From positions 186,001 to 250,000 of the forward strand of contig NZ_CP117522.1 of assembly GCF_031679605.1 (NCBI RefSeq): a DNA stretch of 64,000 nucleotides, written 5' to 3'. Below, in pieces: positions 50,482-59,702 of this stretch. The stretch is from Streptomyces luomodiensis (GTDB lineage Bacteria; Actinomycetota; Actinomycetes; Streptomycetales; Streptomycetaceae). The notes under the pieces are model-generated. The model saw only the letters and a program-made list of their open reading frames with translations, did no database searches and was not told the origin of the DNA. Position numbers and translations under genes: made by a program. Each line of letters opens with the position of its first letter. Within the stretch, counting starts at the first letter, position 1.

Positions 50482-51129
50482 CTACGCCTTGCGGGCGAGG
50501 AGCTGGACCTCTTGGAACTGCCGCTGGTCGGTGGGCTTCGGCTCGATCACCGTACGGGCTGCCTCAGCCAATCCGTGCTCACGCAGGAGCGCGGCGAGAC
50601 GGTCGGGGCACCAGCGGTAGGCCGTTGTCACCGCATGGTCGTAGGCCTGCGTCTCCTGGTGGGGGCCGTCGGTGGCGGGGAAGCCGATCAACAGGTGCCC
50701 GCCGGGAGCCAGGACCCGGGCGATCTCGGCCAGGACGACGGGAACGTCCTGCGGCGGGGTGTGGATGACGGACCACCGCGAGAGCACCCCGCCCAGCGTG
50801 CCGTCCTCGATGTCCAGCGCGGCCATCGAGCCGACCTCGAACCGCAGTCCGGGGTTCGCCTCGCGAGCGAGTTCGACCATCACCGGGGAGGCGTCGACGC
50901 CGAAGGCGTTCAGGCCCAGCCCGCGCAAGTGAGCTGTGACGTACCCCGGCCCGCAGCCGAGGTCCGCGACCTCGCCGTCGCCGTCCGCCCGCACCAGCTC
51001 CGCGAAGGCGCTCAGCAGGGCCCGCTCCAGGGGACGGTCGCGCAAGGAGTCGTTGAACAGCTGGGCGTAGGTGTGTGCGATGGCGTCGTAGGACTCACGG
51101 GTGGCACGCAAGGTCTGAAGTTCGGTCAC
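50482..51129 (-). CDS. class I SAM-dependent methyltransferase
   Basis: 215 residues, GTG start at 51129. Motif I V-A-D-L-G-C-G-P-G-Y-V-T (about 57-68), motif II G-V-D-A-S-P, then R-W-S-V-I-H-T-P-P and L-A-P-G-G-H-L-L-I-G-F. UbiE/Methyltransf_11-type; the acceptor is unknown. No biosynthetic partner is adjacent. 51130-51464 has no recognisable gene. Confidence 0.87.
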   Translation of the reverse strand: MTELQTLRATRESYDAIAHTYAQLFNDSLRDRPLERALLSAFAELVRADGDGEVADLGCGPGYVTAHLRGLGLNAFGVDASPVMVELAREANPGLRFEVGSMAALDIEDGTLGGVLSRWSVIHTPPQDVPVVLAEIARVLAPGGHLLIGFPATDGPHQETQAYDHAVTTAYRWCPDRLAALLREHGLAEAARTVIEPKPTDQRQFQEVQLLARKA

Positions 51130-51464
51130 CCGGAGACCGTAGCGGGTGGAGGGCGCATGCGCTTCAAGAACGTCTGCCGGAGGGCCTGCCGGCCGGTCAC
51201 ACCGGAGCCAGTTGGCGAGGGAAGCCGCGGTGACGGTATCGGGGACCGCGACCGCATCGCCGGGGCCACATCGGGTGCCGCCGACGCCCGAGTCCCCCCT
51301 GATCGCCGCGCCGCCAGTTCCGGCGCTCCTCCGAGGTCCGGTCAGCCAAAGGTTGTCCCGCGACCGACCTCCGGGTCTCAACAGCACCGGGGATAGCTGG
51401 GCGTTGGTACCAGGCTCTTGGCACGAGGGTGGCCTGCGGGAGGGGCCCTTGCCATCATCGTTTG

Positions 51465-51971
51465 GTGACCAATGACCAGCGCATACCCCCCTCGAAGGTG
51501 GCCGACGACCGTGCGTCGCTCACCTCGTTCCTCGACTACCAGCGGGCCACCCTGGCCATGAAGTGCCAGGGGCTGACCGGCGAGCAGCTGAAACAGAAGG
51601 CGATCCCGACCTCAGAGCTCACACTTTTGGGCCTGGTACGCCACGCGGCCTCCGTCGAGCGAAGCTGGTTCCGCTTCGCTCTGAACGCCGAGGACGTCAG
51701 GTCGCTTTGGCCTGGCGAGGTCGACGGCACGTTCGCCGATTTCCACGTCGAGGACGCCGACGTGGACGAGGCGTTCGGAGTCTGGCGCGAGGAGTGCGTC
51801 CGTGCCCGCGCAGTCGCTTCTTCCTTCGCTTCCCTCGACGACACCGTCAACTGCGGCGGCGTGACCATCTCGCTCCGCTACGTCCTCACCCACATGATCG
51901 AGGAGTATGCGCGGCACAACGGCCACGCCGACCTACTGCGCGAAGCGATAGACGGAGCCGTCGGCGAGTAA
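51465..51971 (+). CDS. DinB-family protein (DUF664)
   Basis: 168 residues, GTG start at 51465. Four-helix bundle with metal-binding His residues: L-L-G-L-V-R-H-A-A-S-V-E-R-S-W-F and the C-terminal H-M-I-E-E-Y-A-R-H-N-G-H-A-D-L-L-R-E. Family members are often thiol-dependent transferases (mycothiol in actinobacteria). The ribosome site is weak and distant; otherwise a standard member. Confidence 0.85.
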   Translation: MTNDQRIPPSKVADDRASLTSFLDYQRATLAMKCQGLTGEQLKQKAIPTSELTLLGLVRHAASVERSWFRFALNAEDVRSLWPGEVDGTFADFHVEDADVDEAFGVWREECVRARAVASSFASLDDTVNCGGVTISLRYVLTHMIEEYARHNGHADLLREAIDGAVGE

Positions 51972-51989
51972 GCGCTGTCCAGTAAATGA

Positions 51990-52247
51990 TCACTTGCGTG
52001 CTGGATGACCTGCGCGGTAGTTCGTTCCGCCGACGATGTCCTTCGGGCCGGACAGTTTCCACGCCTTGCAGTCGTTGCGGTTGCCGGACAGTGGCCGGCC
52101 CACAGCAACAACGAGCCGGGTGTCGGCCTCGATGACGACCCGGTGGTGGGTGGAGTACCGGTAGTTCTTCGACTGCTCGGCGACGGTGTGTTCACGGGTG
52201 GGGACCAGGGCGCCGTCCACGACCAGCACGGCAGCCTTACGAACCAT
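51990..52247 (-). mobile_element. IS5-type transposase internal remnant
   Basis: About 85 codons: V-L-V-V-D-G-A-L-V-P-T-R (first catalytic Asp), S-K-N-Y-R-Y-S-T-H-H, L-S-G-N-R-N-D-C-K-A-W. The N-terminal HTH and the later D and E motifs are missing. It lies directly downstream of the DinB gene on the opposite strand. Confidence 0.8.
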
Positions 52248-52359
52248 TTTGCGTGCGGCCGCTCACGATCACGAGTCCCGTGGCTTCGTTAGTGGTCGCT
52301 AACCGCTCCCGATAGGCTCTGCTGTCATCACAAGCGCGGATCTCGGGGGATGGACGTTG

Positions 52360-53442
52360 ATGAAGGCGGAGCGGCACCACATCGGCCTGTTCAAAGCCAT
52401 CGAGCACCTGTTCGCGCTGTGGCTACCGCGATGGCGCCTGGCGGTCGTCTGCGGCGAAGCCCCGCCGTCCTGCGAGGAAGAGTGGACCGCCGCGCCCTCC
52501 CTGGCCAAGGTGTCGGACTACGGGGCGTTCCCGTTGACGTTCGGTGGCCCTGACGGGCGGCGCCATCCGGTGGCTGTCGAGCGGTTCGACATCGAAGACC
52601 CGGACGAGACGTCCGCCGGCCCCCTGCACGCCTCTTGGGGCCTGCCGGACGCCGGTGCGGAGCAGGCGTTCGCGTTGCTCATCGAGGCATTGGAGTCGGG
52701 ATCCGACGGCCTGGACCGGCGAGGCCGGGCGCTCGCCGGATACCTGGCCGGTTGCCTGGCGGCAGACGGTACGGACCTGCTGCGGATCACGGTGGCCGCC
52801 GAGCCGTGCGGCCCCGCGCTGGACGATGAGCTGCACCTGCTGGTGCGCTCTGGCAAGAGGACAACGCGTCTGGCACTGGCCCCCGCTGCGGTCGCCCCGG
52901 CCGCGAACGATGCGTCCGAGTACCAGATCGCCTGCGTCACGGCACTGCTCAGCGAATTCCTGTGGATCAACAACACCGACGCGGTGACCTTCGAGGTGAC
53001 CTTCGGAACCCATGACATCGACCTCGACGTCGTCGACCCCGACACCGCCTTCCGCGCGGGCTGGGCCGGAGACGAACACTGGCTCATCGCAGAGGAGAGC
53101 GACCAGGAAACCGATGACGTCCTGTGGGCGCTGGACGCCGCCTCCCTGAAAGCCGCGCTGACAGAGTCCGAGCTGAACATGGTCGCAGTGGCTCGGGCCC
53201 AGACCCTGGTGTGGGAGTTCGATTCCACAACGCCCGAGATCCCCGGCGATGAGCTCGTCTCCTGGCTCGCTCGCGAGCTCTTCGAGACGATCGTCACCGA
53301 GATCACCGGGTCGCCCGGAGTCCCACCCGTTCTCGCCTACGCCAAGAACTTTCCCCTGGAATCGGTCCTGGACGGCGAGGGGCATTCCTGCCTCCTCCTG
53401 GTCGGGGCACAACGCACCGCCCTCATCCACATCAGCGGCTAG
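52360..53442 (+). CDS. conserved-looking protein of unknown function, 360 residues
   Basis: No family recognised. The reading frame is long and clean, ATG 52360, without signal peptide or TM segments. It is strongly acidic. Blocks of alternating hydrophobic residues suggest beta-strands (V-T-F-E-V-T-F-G-T-H-D-I-D-L-D-V-V-D), followed by helical stretches near the C-terminus. H-H-I-G-L-F-K-A-I-E-H-L-F opens the protein. It stands alone between a transposase fragment and the hydrolase/MarR pair, so context gives no clue. Confidence 0.7.
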   Translation: MKAERHHIGLFKAIEHLFALWLPRWRLAVVCGEAPPSCEEEWTAAPSLAKVSDYGAFPLTFGGPDGRRHPVAVERFDIEDPDETSAGPLHASWGLPDAGAEQAFALLIEALESGSDGLDRRGRALAGYLAGCLAADGTDLLRITVAAEPCGPALDDELHLLVRSGKRTTRLALAPAAVAPAANDASEYQIACVTALLSEFLWINNTDAVTFEVTFGTHDIDLDVVDPDTAFRAGWAGDEHWLIAEESDQETDDVLWALDAASLKAALTESELNMVAVARAQTLVWEFDSTTPEIPGDELVSWLARELFETIVTEITGSPGVPPVLAYAKNFPLESVLDGEGHSCLLLVGAQRTALIHISG

Positions 53443-53647
53443 TACGGCGACTGCATCGGTTTGCCGGGTTGGCCAGGCTGCGGCTGCGAGGAGGCGTCCG
53501 CCCCAGCGGAGGGCTTCCTCGCTGCGGATGCGGACGCGTTCCTTGCGCTGGGAGGTGGGGTCAGGGCCGACCGGTCCGAGACCGGCAGATCGAGCAGCTG
53601 ACCGGCAGAAGCCTGCGGGACCCGCGGGGCAGCAGGGCGTCGGACGG

Positions 53648-54535
53648 TCAGGCTGTGTCGATGCGTCCGGTGAAGTCGAGGATGGCCTTCGCCAGTTCGG
53701 CTGGAGCCTCCATGGCGGCGTAATGGCCGACGCCGTCGAGGGTCACCGAGCTGACCTGGCTCGCCGCGGCGTTGGTCATGGTGGCGAGGGTGAAGGGGCC
53801 TCCGCCGGCTCCGACCGCGAGTACGGGCACGATCAAGCCCGGAGTGTCGGCCAGGGCTTTGATCTCGGAGCCCTCGCGCAGCATCGACTGGTAGAGGCCG
53901 ATCGCTCCGCGCCAGCCATCGGGCCGCGCGTAGGCGCGGGCGAACTCGTCGATGTCGGCGTCAGTGATCGCTCCCGGGGTCGCGCTCATGGCCGGGAAGG
54001 CGAACTGTCCCAGGAATTCGCGCTCGCGGCCGGCCAGCAGCAACTCGGGGATGCCGGGCGCGGCGAGAACGCCGATGTGCCAGGTGCCGCCGTGGGTGAT
54101 GTCGGCCAGCGCCTCCAGGCCGAACCCGGGCAGTCCCATCTCGATCGCGGTGAGGCTGAGCACGTCCTGCGGGTGGTTGGTCGCGAGGCGGAAGACGCTC
54201 GCCCCGCTGATGTCCTGTCCGGTGAGGTGGACCGGGCCGATGTCGAGGTGTTCGATCAGACGGTGCAGGTCTTCGGCCGAGGTGGCGCTGTCGTACGCGC
54301 CCGGTGCGTTGTCGGAGTCGCCGAAGCCGCGCAGATCGACGGCGAAGACGCGGTGGTGCTCCGCGAGCAGCGGGATGAGTTTGTGGAAAGCCCACCATGT
54401 CTCGGGGAATCCGTGGACCAGCAGGATCGGGGTTCCACTGGTTCCCGCCGCCACGTAGTGCAGCGTGGTCCCGTTGACCTCGACGTGGTGGTGGGTGATT
54501 CCCTCAAGCGTGGCCCCGGCTGGTGTGGTGCTCAT
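53648..54535 (-). CDS. alpha/beta hydrolase, epoxide-hydrolase-like (Asp nucleophile)
   Basis: 295 residues. H-G-F-P-E-T-W-W is the HGxP oxyanion motif, G-Q-D-I-S-G the nucleophile elbow (Asp108), G-V-G-H-Y-A the His. The start ATG at 54535 (GAGGGG upstream) removes a longer N-terminal extension. Divergent from the MarR gene at 54624, with a pair of palindromic boxes between. Similar in size and motif set to the hydrolases at 6629 and 58594. Confidence 0.87.
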   Translation of the reverse strand: MSTTPAGATLEGITHHHVEVNGTTLHYVAAGTSGTPILLVHGFPETWWAFHKLIPLLAEHHRVFAVDLRGFGDSDNAPGAYDSATSAEDLHRLIEHLDIGPVHLTGQDISGASVFRLATNHPQDVLSLTAIEMGLPGFGLEALADITHGGTWHIGVLAAPGIPELLLAGREREFLGQFAFPAMSATPGAITDADIDEFARAYARPDGWRGAIGLYQSMLREGSEIKALADTPGLIVPVLAVGAGGGPFTLATMTNAAASQVSSVTLDGVGHYAAMEAPAELAKAILDFTGRIDTA

Positions 54536-54553
54536 CGCTACGCCCCTCAGTTC

Positions 54554-54592
54554 GACAACCTGGTTGTCGGAACAGTAGGCAACCTGGTTGTC
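54554..54592. promoter_or_regulatory. tandem MarR operators
   Basis: GACAACCTGGTTGTC (54554-54568) is a perfect 7-1-7 palindrome; GGCAACCTGGTTGTC (54578-54592) is a second copy with two end mismatches, 24 bases on. They occupy the space between the divergent hydrolase and MarR starts, as expected for MarR autorepression. Confidence 0.8.
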
Positions 54593-54623
54593 GATGTCCA
54601 GCCGGTTGCCGTACCCTCCTGCC

Positions 54624-55103
54624 ATGTCTCGCTCCGGCGCCGATCTCGCGCTGCTTCTGCTGGAAGGCTTCCGCTCACTGGTGGACGCCGCGGTCGACGA
54701 GCTGGCCCGGCGCGGCTACGAGGATGTGCGCCCCGTCCACGACTTCGCCATGCGCGCCATCGCCGCGGGCGCCGACAACGCCTCCGAGCTCGGCCGCCGC
54801 ATGTCGGTCTCCAAGCAGGCGGCGGCGAAGACGATCGCGGTGCTACAGGAGCGCGGATACGTGACCCGCGACACGGATCCCCTCGACGCCCGCCGTAAGC
54901 GCATCCAGGTCACCGACCTGGGTTTCGACGTACTGCGCCAAGGTGAGGCGGTCTTCGACGAGTTGCGCGACCGATGGGAACGGCAGATCGGCGCCGCCGA
55001 GCTCGAGAGCCTGGAGGCGCACCTTTCAGCGCTGGTCGGCACTTCGGCCATCCGCTTCGACACACCCGGCTGGATGGCGCGCGACCTCGGCGAGCCGGCC
55101 TAG
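54624..55103 (+). CDS. MarR-family transcriptional regulator
   Basis: 159 residues. Winged helix: [19 protein letters not shown] (recognition helix) and wing [16 protein letters not shown]. An ATG at 54624 gives a normal MarR N-terminus; an earlier ATG at 54588 lies on the operator. It presumably releases the hydrolase promoter on binding a phenolic or aromatic ligand. 55104-55546 downstream has no recognisable gene. Confidence 0.87.
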   Translation: MSRSGADLALLLLEGFRSLVDAAVDELARRGYEDVRPVHDFAMRAIAAGADNASELGRRMSVSKQAAAKTIAVLQERGYVTRDTDPLDARRKRIQVTDLGFDVLRQGEAVFDELRDRWERQIGAAELESLEAHLSALVGTSAIRFDTPGWMARDLGEPA

Positions 55104-55546
55104 AAAGCACCGTCCGCATGGCCGGCCCGCATCTGGACCGGCGTCGAGCGGCGTCCGCTTCCGGCACGGTCGACAACGCAGGCTGCGGTCTCCTCACGCT
55201 CAACCAGGACCCCGCTTCCGAACCTCGCGCCAGCGCGGACGAGGGCGACGAGGTGGGCTCCGGTGATTGCGCGCCGGCGAGCCTGGGCGGGCAGGGCCGC
55301 GACCTCGACGGACTTACGGCGGTGGTCACCGTGCGGGGCCGGTGATGGCCGTTACCGACCACCAGGCGACGCCAGGCCGCGTCCGTCTCCGGCACGCCTG
55401 GTGCCCTGGCTCGGCTGATCCATCCAGCGTGTCCACCGCTCAGGGGAGCCTGCAAAGACTCTTCGCGCCACCGCCTGTGCACCGATGTACCCGTCGGCGG
55501 TCCGGACCGCCTGAGCAGTCCCGCCCTGATCACGTAAGCTCGATAG
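55104..55546. other. no recognisable gene
   Basis: About 440 bases between the MarR and Sua5/YciO genes, with only Arg/Pro/Ser-rich random-looking frames on both strands. Confidence 0.5.
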
Positions 55547-56167
55547 ATGGCGAAGTATTTCGACGTGCACCCCGATAACCCTCAGCAGCGCATCATCAGC
55601 AATGTGACGGACAGGATCCGCTCCGGCGCGCTCGTCGCCTATCCGACGGACTCCTGCTTCGCGCTCGGGTGCCAGCTGGGCAATCGTGAGGGCATGGACC
55701 GGATCCGGTCGATCCGGAATCTTGACGAGCGGCACCACTTCACTCTGGTGTGCCAGGACTTCGCGCAGCTGGGTCAGTTCGTGCACATCGACAAAGACGT
55801 GTTCCGTGCGGTCAAAGCAGCGACGCCCGGCAGCTACACCTTCATCCTTCCCGCCACGAAGGAAGTGCCGCGCCGACTCCTGCACCCGAAGAAAAAGACA
55901 GTCGGAGTCCGCATTCCGGACCATGTCATCACCCAGGCCTTGCTCGCTGACCTCGGTGAGCCACTCCTTTCCAGCACCCTGCTCCTCCCCGGCGAGGACG
56001 AGCCGATGACGCAGGGCTGGGAGATCAAGGAACAGCTCGACCACGTGGTTGATGTCGTGGTCGACTCAGGTGACTGCGGAACCGAGCCCACCACGGTCAT
56101 CGACTTCTCCGGCGGCGAAGCAGAGATCGTACGCCGAGGGGCAGGCGACACAGCACGGTTCGAATAG
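55547..56167 (+). CDS. Sua5/YciO/YrdC-family protein
   Basis: 206 residues. A-Y-P-T-D-S-C-F-A-L-G-C is the nucleotide-binding K/P-T-D-T motif variant; later S-Y-T-F-I-L-P-A-T and V-G-V-R-I-P-D-H and the terminal T-T-V-I-D-F match the YciO branch. YrdC/Sua5 make threonylcarbamoyl-AMP for tRNA modification. YciO paralogues have weaker or uncertain activity, and a second, non-housekeeping copy in accessory DNA fits YciO. No partner gene nearby. Confidence 0.88.
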   Translation: MAKYFDVHPDNPQQRIISNVTDRIRSGALVAYPTDSCFALGCQLGNREGMDRIRSIRNLDERHHFTLVCQDFAQLGQFVHIDKDVFRAVKAATPGSYTFILPATKEVPRRLLHPKKKTVGVRIPDHVITQALLADLGEPLLSSTLLLPGEDEPMTQGWEIKEQLDHVVDVVVDSGDCGTEPTTVIDFSGGEAEIVRRGAGDTARFE

Positions 56168-56552
56168 CCGCGCCGATGGCATCACCACGTGTCCGGAGGT
56201 AAGCGCAGGCGCCGTGGCGGGCCAGGGAGGCGCAGGTCGGCACCTGCCGGCCCTGTGTGCGCACCTGTTGGGGGCCGGCCACCGGACTTCCTCACCATCA
56301 GCAGCGACCACCTGATGCGGCCCGAGGACCGGACTCGCACCAAGCCGCCCAGATCCCCAATGAGCGCGCCAAAGCATCGAGCAGCTCTTCACCGACACCG
56401 ACCGCGGCCTCCGCTGTCCAGCCAGATGAACCGCGCATGGACCGGTCACAGGCCGGATGCGCCTCCCGCGCCCAGGATGCGCATCCCAACTCGCCTCCGC
56501 CCTGACCGAGCGGCCCCGCAGCCTCGCAGGGCGCGCACCAGCGCAAGGGGCG
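56168..56552. other. no recognisable gene
   Basis: About 385 bases between convergent genes. A short minus-strand run (V-G-E-E-L-L-D-A-L-A-R-S-L-G-I near 56350) could be a decayed coding fragment, but it cannot be assigned. Confidence 0.4.
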
Positions 56553-56570
56553 CCCCCGCTGGCGCGGGGG
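56553..56570 (-). terminator. hairpin downstream of the secreted protein gene
   Basis: CCCCCGC, loop TGGC, GCGGGGG: a perfect 7-bp stem 66 bases beyond the stop of the minus-strand gene at 56636. Confidence 0.55.
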
Positions 56571-56635
56571 AAGGTGACCCGTCGCCGGGACGCACGGGCT
56601 CCTTTCCCTCGGGCCCGAACCCCCCGTCCGGAGAG

Positions 56636-57448
56636 CTACGTGCGAGGGAGCAAGGTGTTGGTGATCGGGAGCGGCTGGTCCGCGCCCGCCACGTACAGGT
56701 CCGTCGGAGCCGTACGCAGCTCGAACGTGTCGTCCTCGCGCGAGACGCGCACGGACAGCACGAAGAAGCCGTCGTCCTCGGCGGTGGTCTTCACGTGGTA
56801 CTCCTGCTCCCAGTAGGTCTGGAGGAAGACCTCGGTGCCCCCGGGCTCGACCCCTTTGGGGAGGGTGACCTTGCCCTGGACGGTGAGGATGTCGCCCGCC
56901 TTCACCTTGTTCTTGTTGACCCGGTAACTGACGGAGCTGGACTTGGCGTTGGCGGCCACGGTGGCGTCCGTGTAGTAGCCGTCCTGCGGGGTGTTGAGGT
57001 CGCCGTCCTCGTCGTAGAAGGCCGTGATCTGCACCCCGTGCTGGACGTTGAGCAGGCTGCTGCCGGTCACGTGGTCGATGTCGACGTCGGGGATGGTGAA
57101 CTTCCCGTTGGCGTCGGTGACCGGCGTGCCCAGGTCGCGCGGCTCGTAGTAGGTGGGGTCGATCGGGTCGCCCCACGGATTCCAGGTGGTGAAGCGAACG
57201 ACCTCCTGGACGGTGACGGGGATGTTGGGCGCCGGGGTGCCGTCGGCCTTGGTGACGGTGCCGGTGACGTCGACGTTGCGGTTGTCGTAGTCGGTGCTGG
57301 TCGGGTTGGTGCTCACGGTCAGCGTGTAGGCGTCGCCGGGAGAGGCGTCCGAGGACTTCGCTGAGGCAGCGGGCGCGGACAGGGCGCCTGCGGTGAGCAG
57401 GAGCGCGGCGGTGGCGGCAAGCCGCGTCGGCAGGGGCTTCCTGGGCAC
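56636..57448 (-). CDS. secreted protein with Ig/carboxypeptidase-regulatory-like repeats
   Basis: 270 residues; GTG at 57448 with GGAG upstream. Signal peptide cleaved near A-S-A-K-S (residue 30). Two beta-sandwich-like domains: about 38-125 (V-D-V-T-G-T-V-T-K-A-D-G-T-P-A-P-N-I-P-V) and about 165-260 (A-G-D-I-L-T-V-Q-G-K-V-T-L). Such domains occur in secreted Streptomyces proteins of unknown role. No catalytic motif and no cell-wall sorting signal. Confidence 0.78.
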   Translation of the reverse strand: MPRKPLPTRLAATAALLLTAGALSAPAASAKSSDASPGDAYTLTVSTNPTSTDYDNRNVDVTGTVTKADGTPAPNIPVTVQEVVRFTTWNPWGDPIDPTYYEPRDLGTPVTDANGKFTIPDVDIDHVTGSSLLNVQHGVQITAFYDEDGDLNTPQDGYYTDATVAANAKSSSVSYRVNKNKVKAGDILTVQGKVTLPKGVEPGGTEVFLQTYWEQEYHVKTTAEDDGFFVLSVRVSREDDTFELRTAPTDLYVAGADQPLPITNTLLPRT

Positions 57449-57938
57449 GGGTCAACTCCAACTTCGGTGGGCACTGGAGGAGTCGCGCCGGGCGGCACCG
57501 GTTCCGCCGCGGCGCAGGTGTGCGACGCACCAGCTTCGACCGGCGGGGCGGGGCGGGAGTTGTCCCCCGTGCGGTCGCTGTTACGCGGCTGTGGCAGGAG
57601 ACGGGTTTGTCCGGGTTGCGGGTTCACCTGGACGTCGACCGAAGGCCACCCCGCATTGCGCTGCTGGCCCGGTTGGCGGCCTGGCCCCGTTTCTCCGGGA
57701 TGACGCCTCACTCCCTGAGCGGCACATACTGCCGCACCTCCCAGAAACCCGCACGCGATGCCGGATCGACCGCGGCGCTCCGTACGGGTTTCCTGCTCCA
57801 GCGGCCCCGGGCATGGCCTGCGCCCGCTGCGCGACCCGGACACCGACGAGTAGGTGTGGGGCCGGCCCGCGAGTCAGCGCGTGATCAGGCCGGCGCCTCT
57901 TTCTTGAACGAGCGATCCAGTTAGGTTACGGTGGGGCC
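57449..57938. other. no recognisable gene
   Basis: About 490 bases between the divergent secreted-protein and TetR genes. It presumably contains both promoters. I see no gene or clear palindrome. Confidence 0.45.
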
Positions 57939-58517
57939 ATGGCAAGGACCCGGGAGTTCGATACCGAGGCGGCCGTGAGCCGCGCCATGGAACTGTTCTG
58001 GACGCGCGGCTACGAGGCGACCTCGGTGCGCGACCTGACCCAGCACCTGGGGATCGGGCAGGGGTCCCTGTACGCCGCGTTCGGCGACAAGGATGGCCTG
58101 TACCGGGCCGCGCTGGAGCACTACCGCACCACCCTCGCGGCGGACGCCCTGCGCAGTCTGGAGGAGGGGGCGGACGCCCGCGCGGCGATCCGTGCGCTGC
58201 TGACGGGGCGGATCCGCATCGCCGTCAGCAGCGGCGGCCAGGGCTGTCTGGCCGTCAACGCCGTCTGCGAGCGGCTGCCTCGGGACGCGGCGACCCGGCG
58301 CATCGTGCGCGACATGCAGGACGCGAGCCGGGAGGCGTTGACCGAGGTGCTGCGGGTCGCGATGGAGCGGGGCGAGATCGCGGCCCGGCACGACCCGCAC
58401 ACGGTCGCCGCGTTCCTGGTCACCTTCCTCAACGGGCTGCTGGTCTCCTCGAAGATCACACCGGACGCGCCCGCTCTCGAACCCCTCGTGGAGGTCGCGC
58501 TGTCCGCTCTCGACTGA
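57939..58517 (+). CDS. TetR-family transcriptional regulator
   Basis: 192 residues. HTH residues about 8-55: A-M-E-L-F-W-T-R-G-Y-E-A-T-S-V-R-D-L and L-G-I-G-Q-G-S-L-Y-A-A-F-G-D-K. The ligand domain has G-Q-G-C-L-A-V-N near residue 100, as in the YxaF/AefR-like group seen also at 8921. It lies 76 bases upstream of, and on the same strand as, the hydrolase at 58594, so it may be co-expressed and control it. Confidence 0.88.
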   Translation: MARTREFDTEAAVSRAMELFWTRGYEATSVRDLTQHLGIGQGSLYAAFGDKDGLYRAALEHYRTTLAADALRSLEEGADARAAIRALLTGRIRIAVSSGGQGCLAVNAVCERLPRDAATRRIVRDMQDASREALTEVLRVAMERGEIAARHDPHTVAAFLVTFLNGLLVSSKITPDAPALEPLVEVALSALD

Positions 58518-58593
58518 GTGGTCCCGCGGCCTCGGCCGGTCCTTTCTCATGCCCCGAATCTGTAACGCTCGATAAAGAAAAGGAAGCATCCAC

Positions 58594-59478
58594 GTGATGA
58601 TGTACGACCACACCACAACGCCCCTGCGCACCGGCCGTGCCGCCGTCAACGGAACGAGTCTGCACTACCGGACGGCCGGGTCCGGCCCCGCCGTGGTGCT
58701 GCTGCACGGCGTGCCCAAGACCGGCTACCACTGGCGCCACCTCGTCCCGAAGCTGACGCCCCACCACACCGTCGTCGTGCCCGACCTGCGCGGTCTCGGC
58801 GACTCCGCCCGCCCCGCGGACGGCTACGACTCCGCGACGATGAGCGACGACATCGCCGAACTGATGGCCCGCCTCGGACACGAGACCTACGCCGTGATCG
58901 GCGAGGACTGGGGAGCGGTGATCGGCTACCAGCTCGCCGCCCGCCACCGCGACCACGCCACCGCCCTGGTCTTCGCCGAGGCCCTGTTCCCCGGCTTCGG
59001 CTTCGAGGACCACACGGCCCTCACCCCCGAGAACGTCTCCAGTGGCATGCACCTGTGGCACCTGGGCTTCTACTTCCAGCCCGACGTTCCCGAGATGCTG
59101 ATCGCCGGGCACGAACGCGAACTGATCACCTACATGATCAAGAACGAGCGCAGCCACCCCGACACCGCCACCCCCGACGCGATCGAGGAGTACGTGCGCT
59201 GCTACTCCATGCCCGGCGGCATCCGCGCGATGCTCGCCGTCTACCGGGCGATGCTCACCGACGCCGGACAGAACCGGCAGGCCGCACAGCAGAAGCTGGA
59301 CATCCCGGTCCTGGCGCTCGGCGGCTCCGCCTTCATCGGCGAACGCAACGAGTCCCAGGCACGGCTCGTGGCCCACCACGTCACCGGACACGTCTTCGAC
59401 GCGGGCCACGACCTCGCGGAGGAAGTACCCGACGAGATGGCCGACGTCGTCCTGCCGTTCCTGGCAGCGCACCGGTAG
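58594..59478 (+). CDS. alpha/beta hydrolase, epoxide-hydrolase/dehalogenase-like (Asp nucleophile)
   Basis: 294 residues. L-H-G-V-P-K-T-G-Y-H-W oxyanion motif, nucleophile elbow I-G-E-D-W-G-A-V (Asp105), and A-G-H-D-L-A-E-E with the catalytic His. Start GTG 58594 or the adjacent ATGs at 58597 and 58600; AAAGGAAG lies upstream. Third Asp-nucleophile hydrolase in the window, each beside its own regulator. Confidence 0.87.
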   Translation: MMMYDHTTTPLRTGRAAVNGTSLHYRTAGSGPAVVLLHGVPKTGYHWRHLVPKLTPHHTVVVPDLRGLGDSARPADGYDSATMSDDIAELMARLGHETYAVIGEDWGAVIGYQLAARHRDHATALVFAEALFPGFGFEDHTALTPENVSSGMHLWHLGFYFQPDVPEMLIAGHERELITYMIKNERSHPDTATPDAIEEYVRCYSMPGGIRAMLAVYRAMLTDAGQNRQAAQQKLDIPVLALGGSAFIGERNESQARLVAHHVTGHVFDAGHDLAEEVPDEMADVVLPFLAAHR

Positions 59479-59702
59479 CCGACGTCCGTCCGCCGGGGCC
59501 GGAAGGCCCCGGCGCACGGAACCGGTCACCGTCGGCATGCAGATCGAATCTGCGCGGTCAGAAGTCGCTGCCGTGACCGACTACCGCACCGGGCAGGCAC
59601 GCACAGGTGCGCTTTTTCGAATTACCGGATTTCTGATGCGGTTTTGGCACGCATGGGTGATCATCAGCTCATCTGAAGTCCCTTCACGGAAGGCTTTCCT
59701 TT

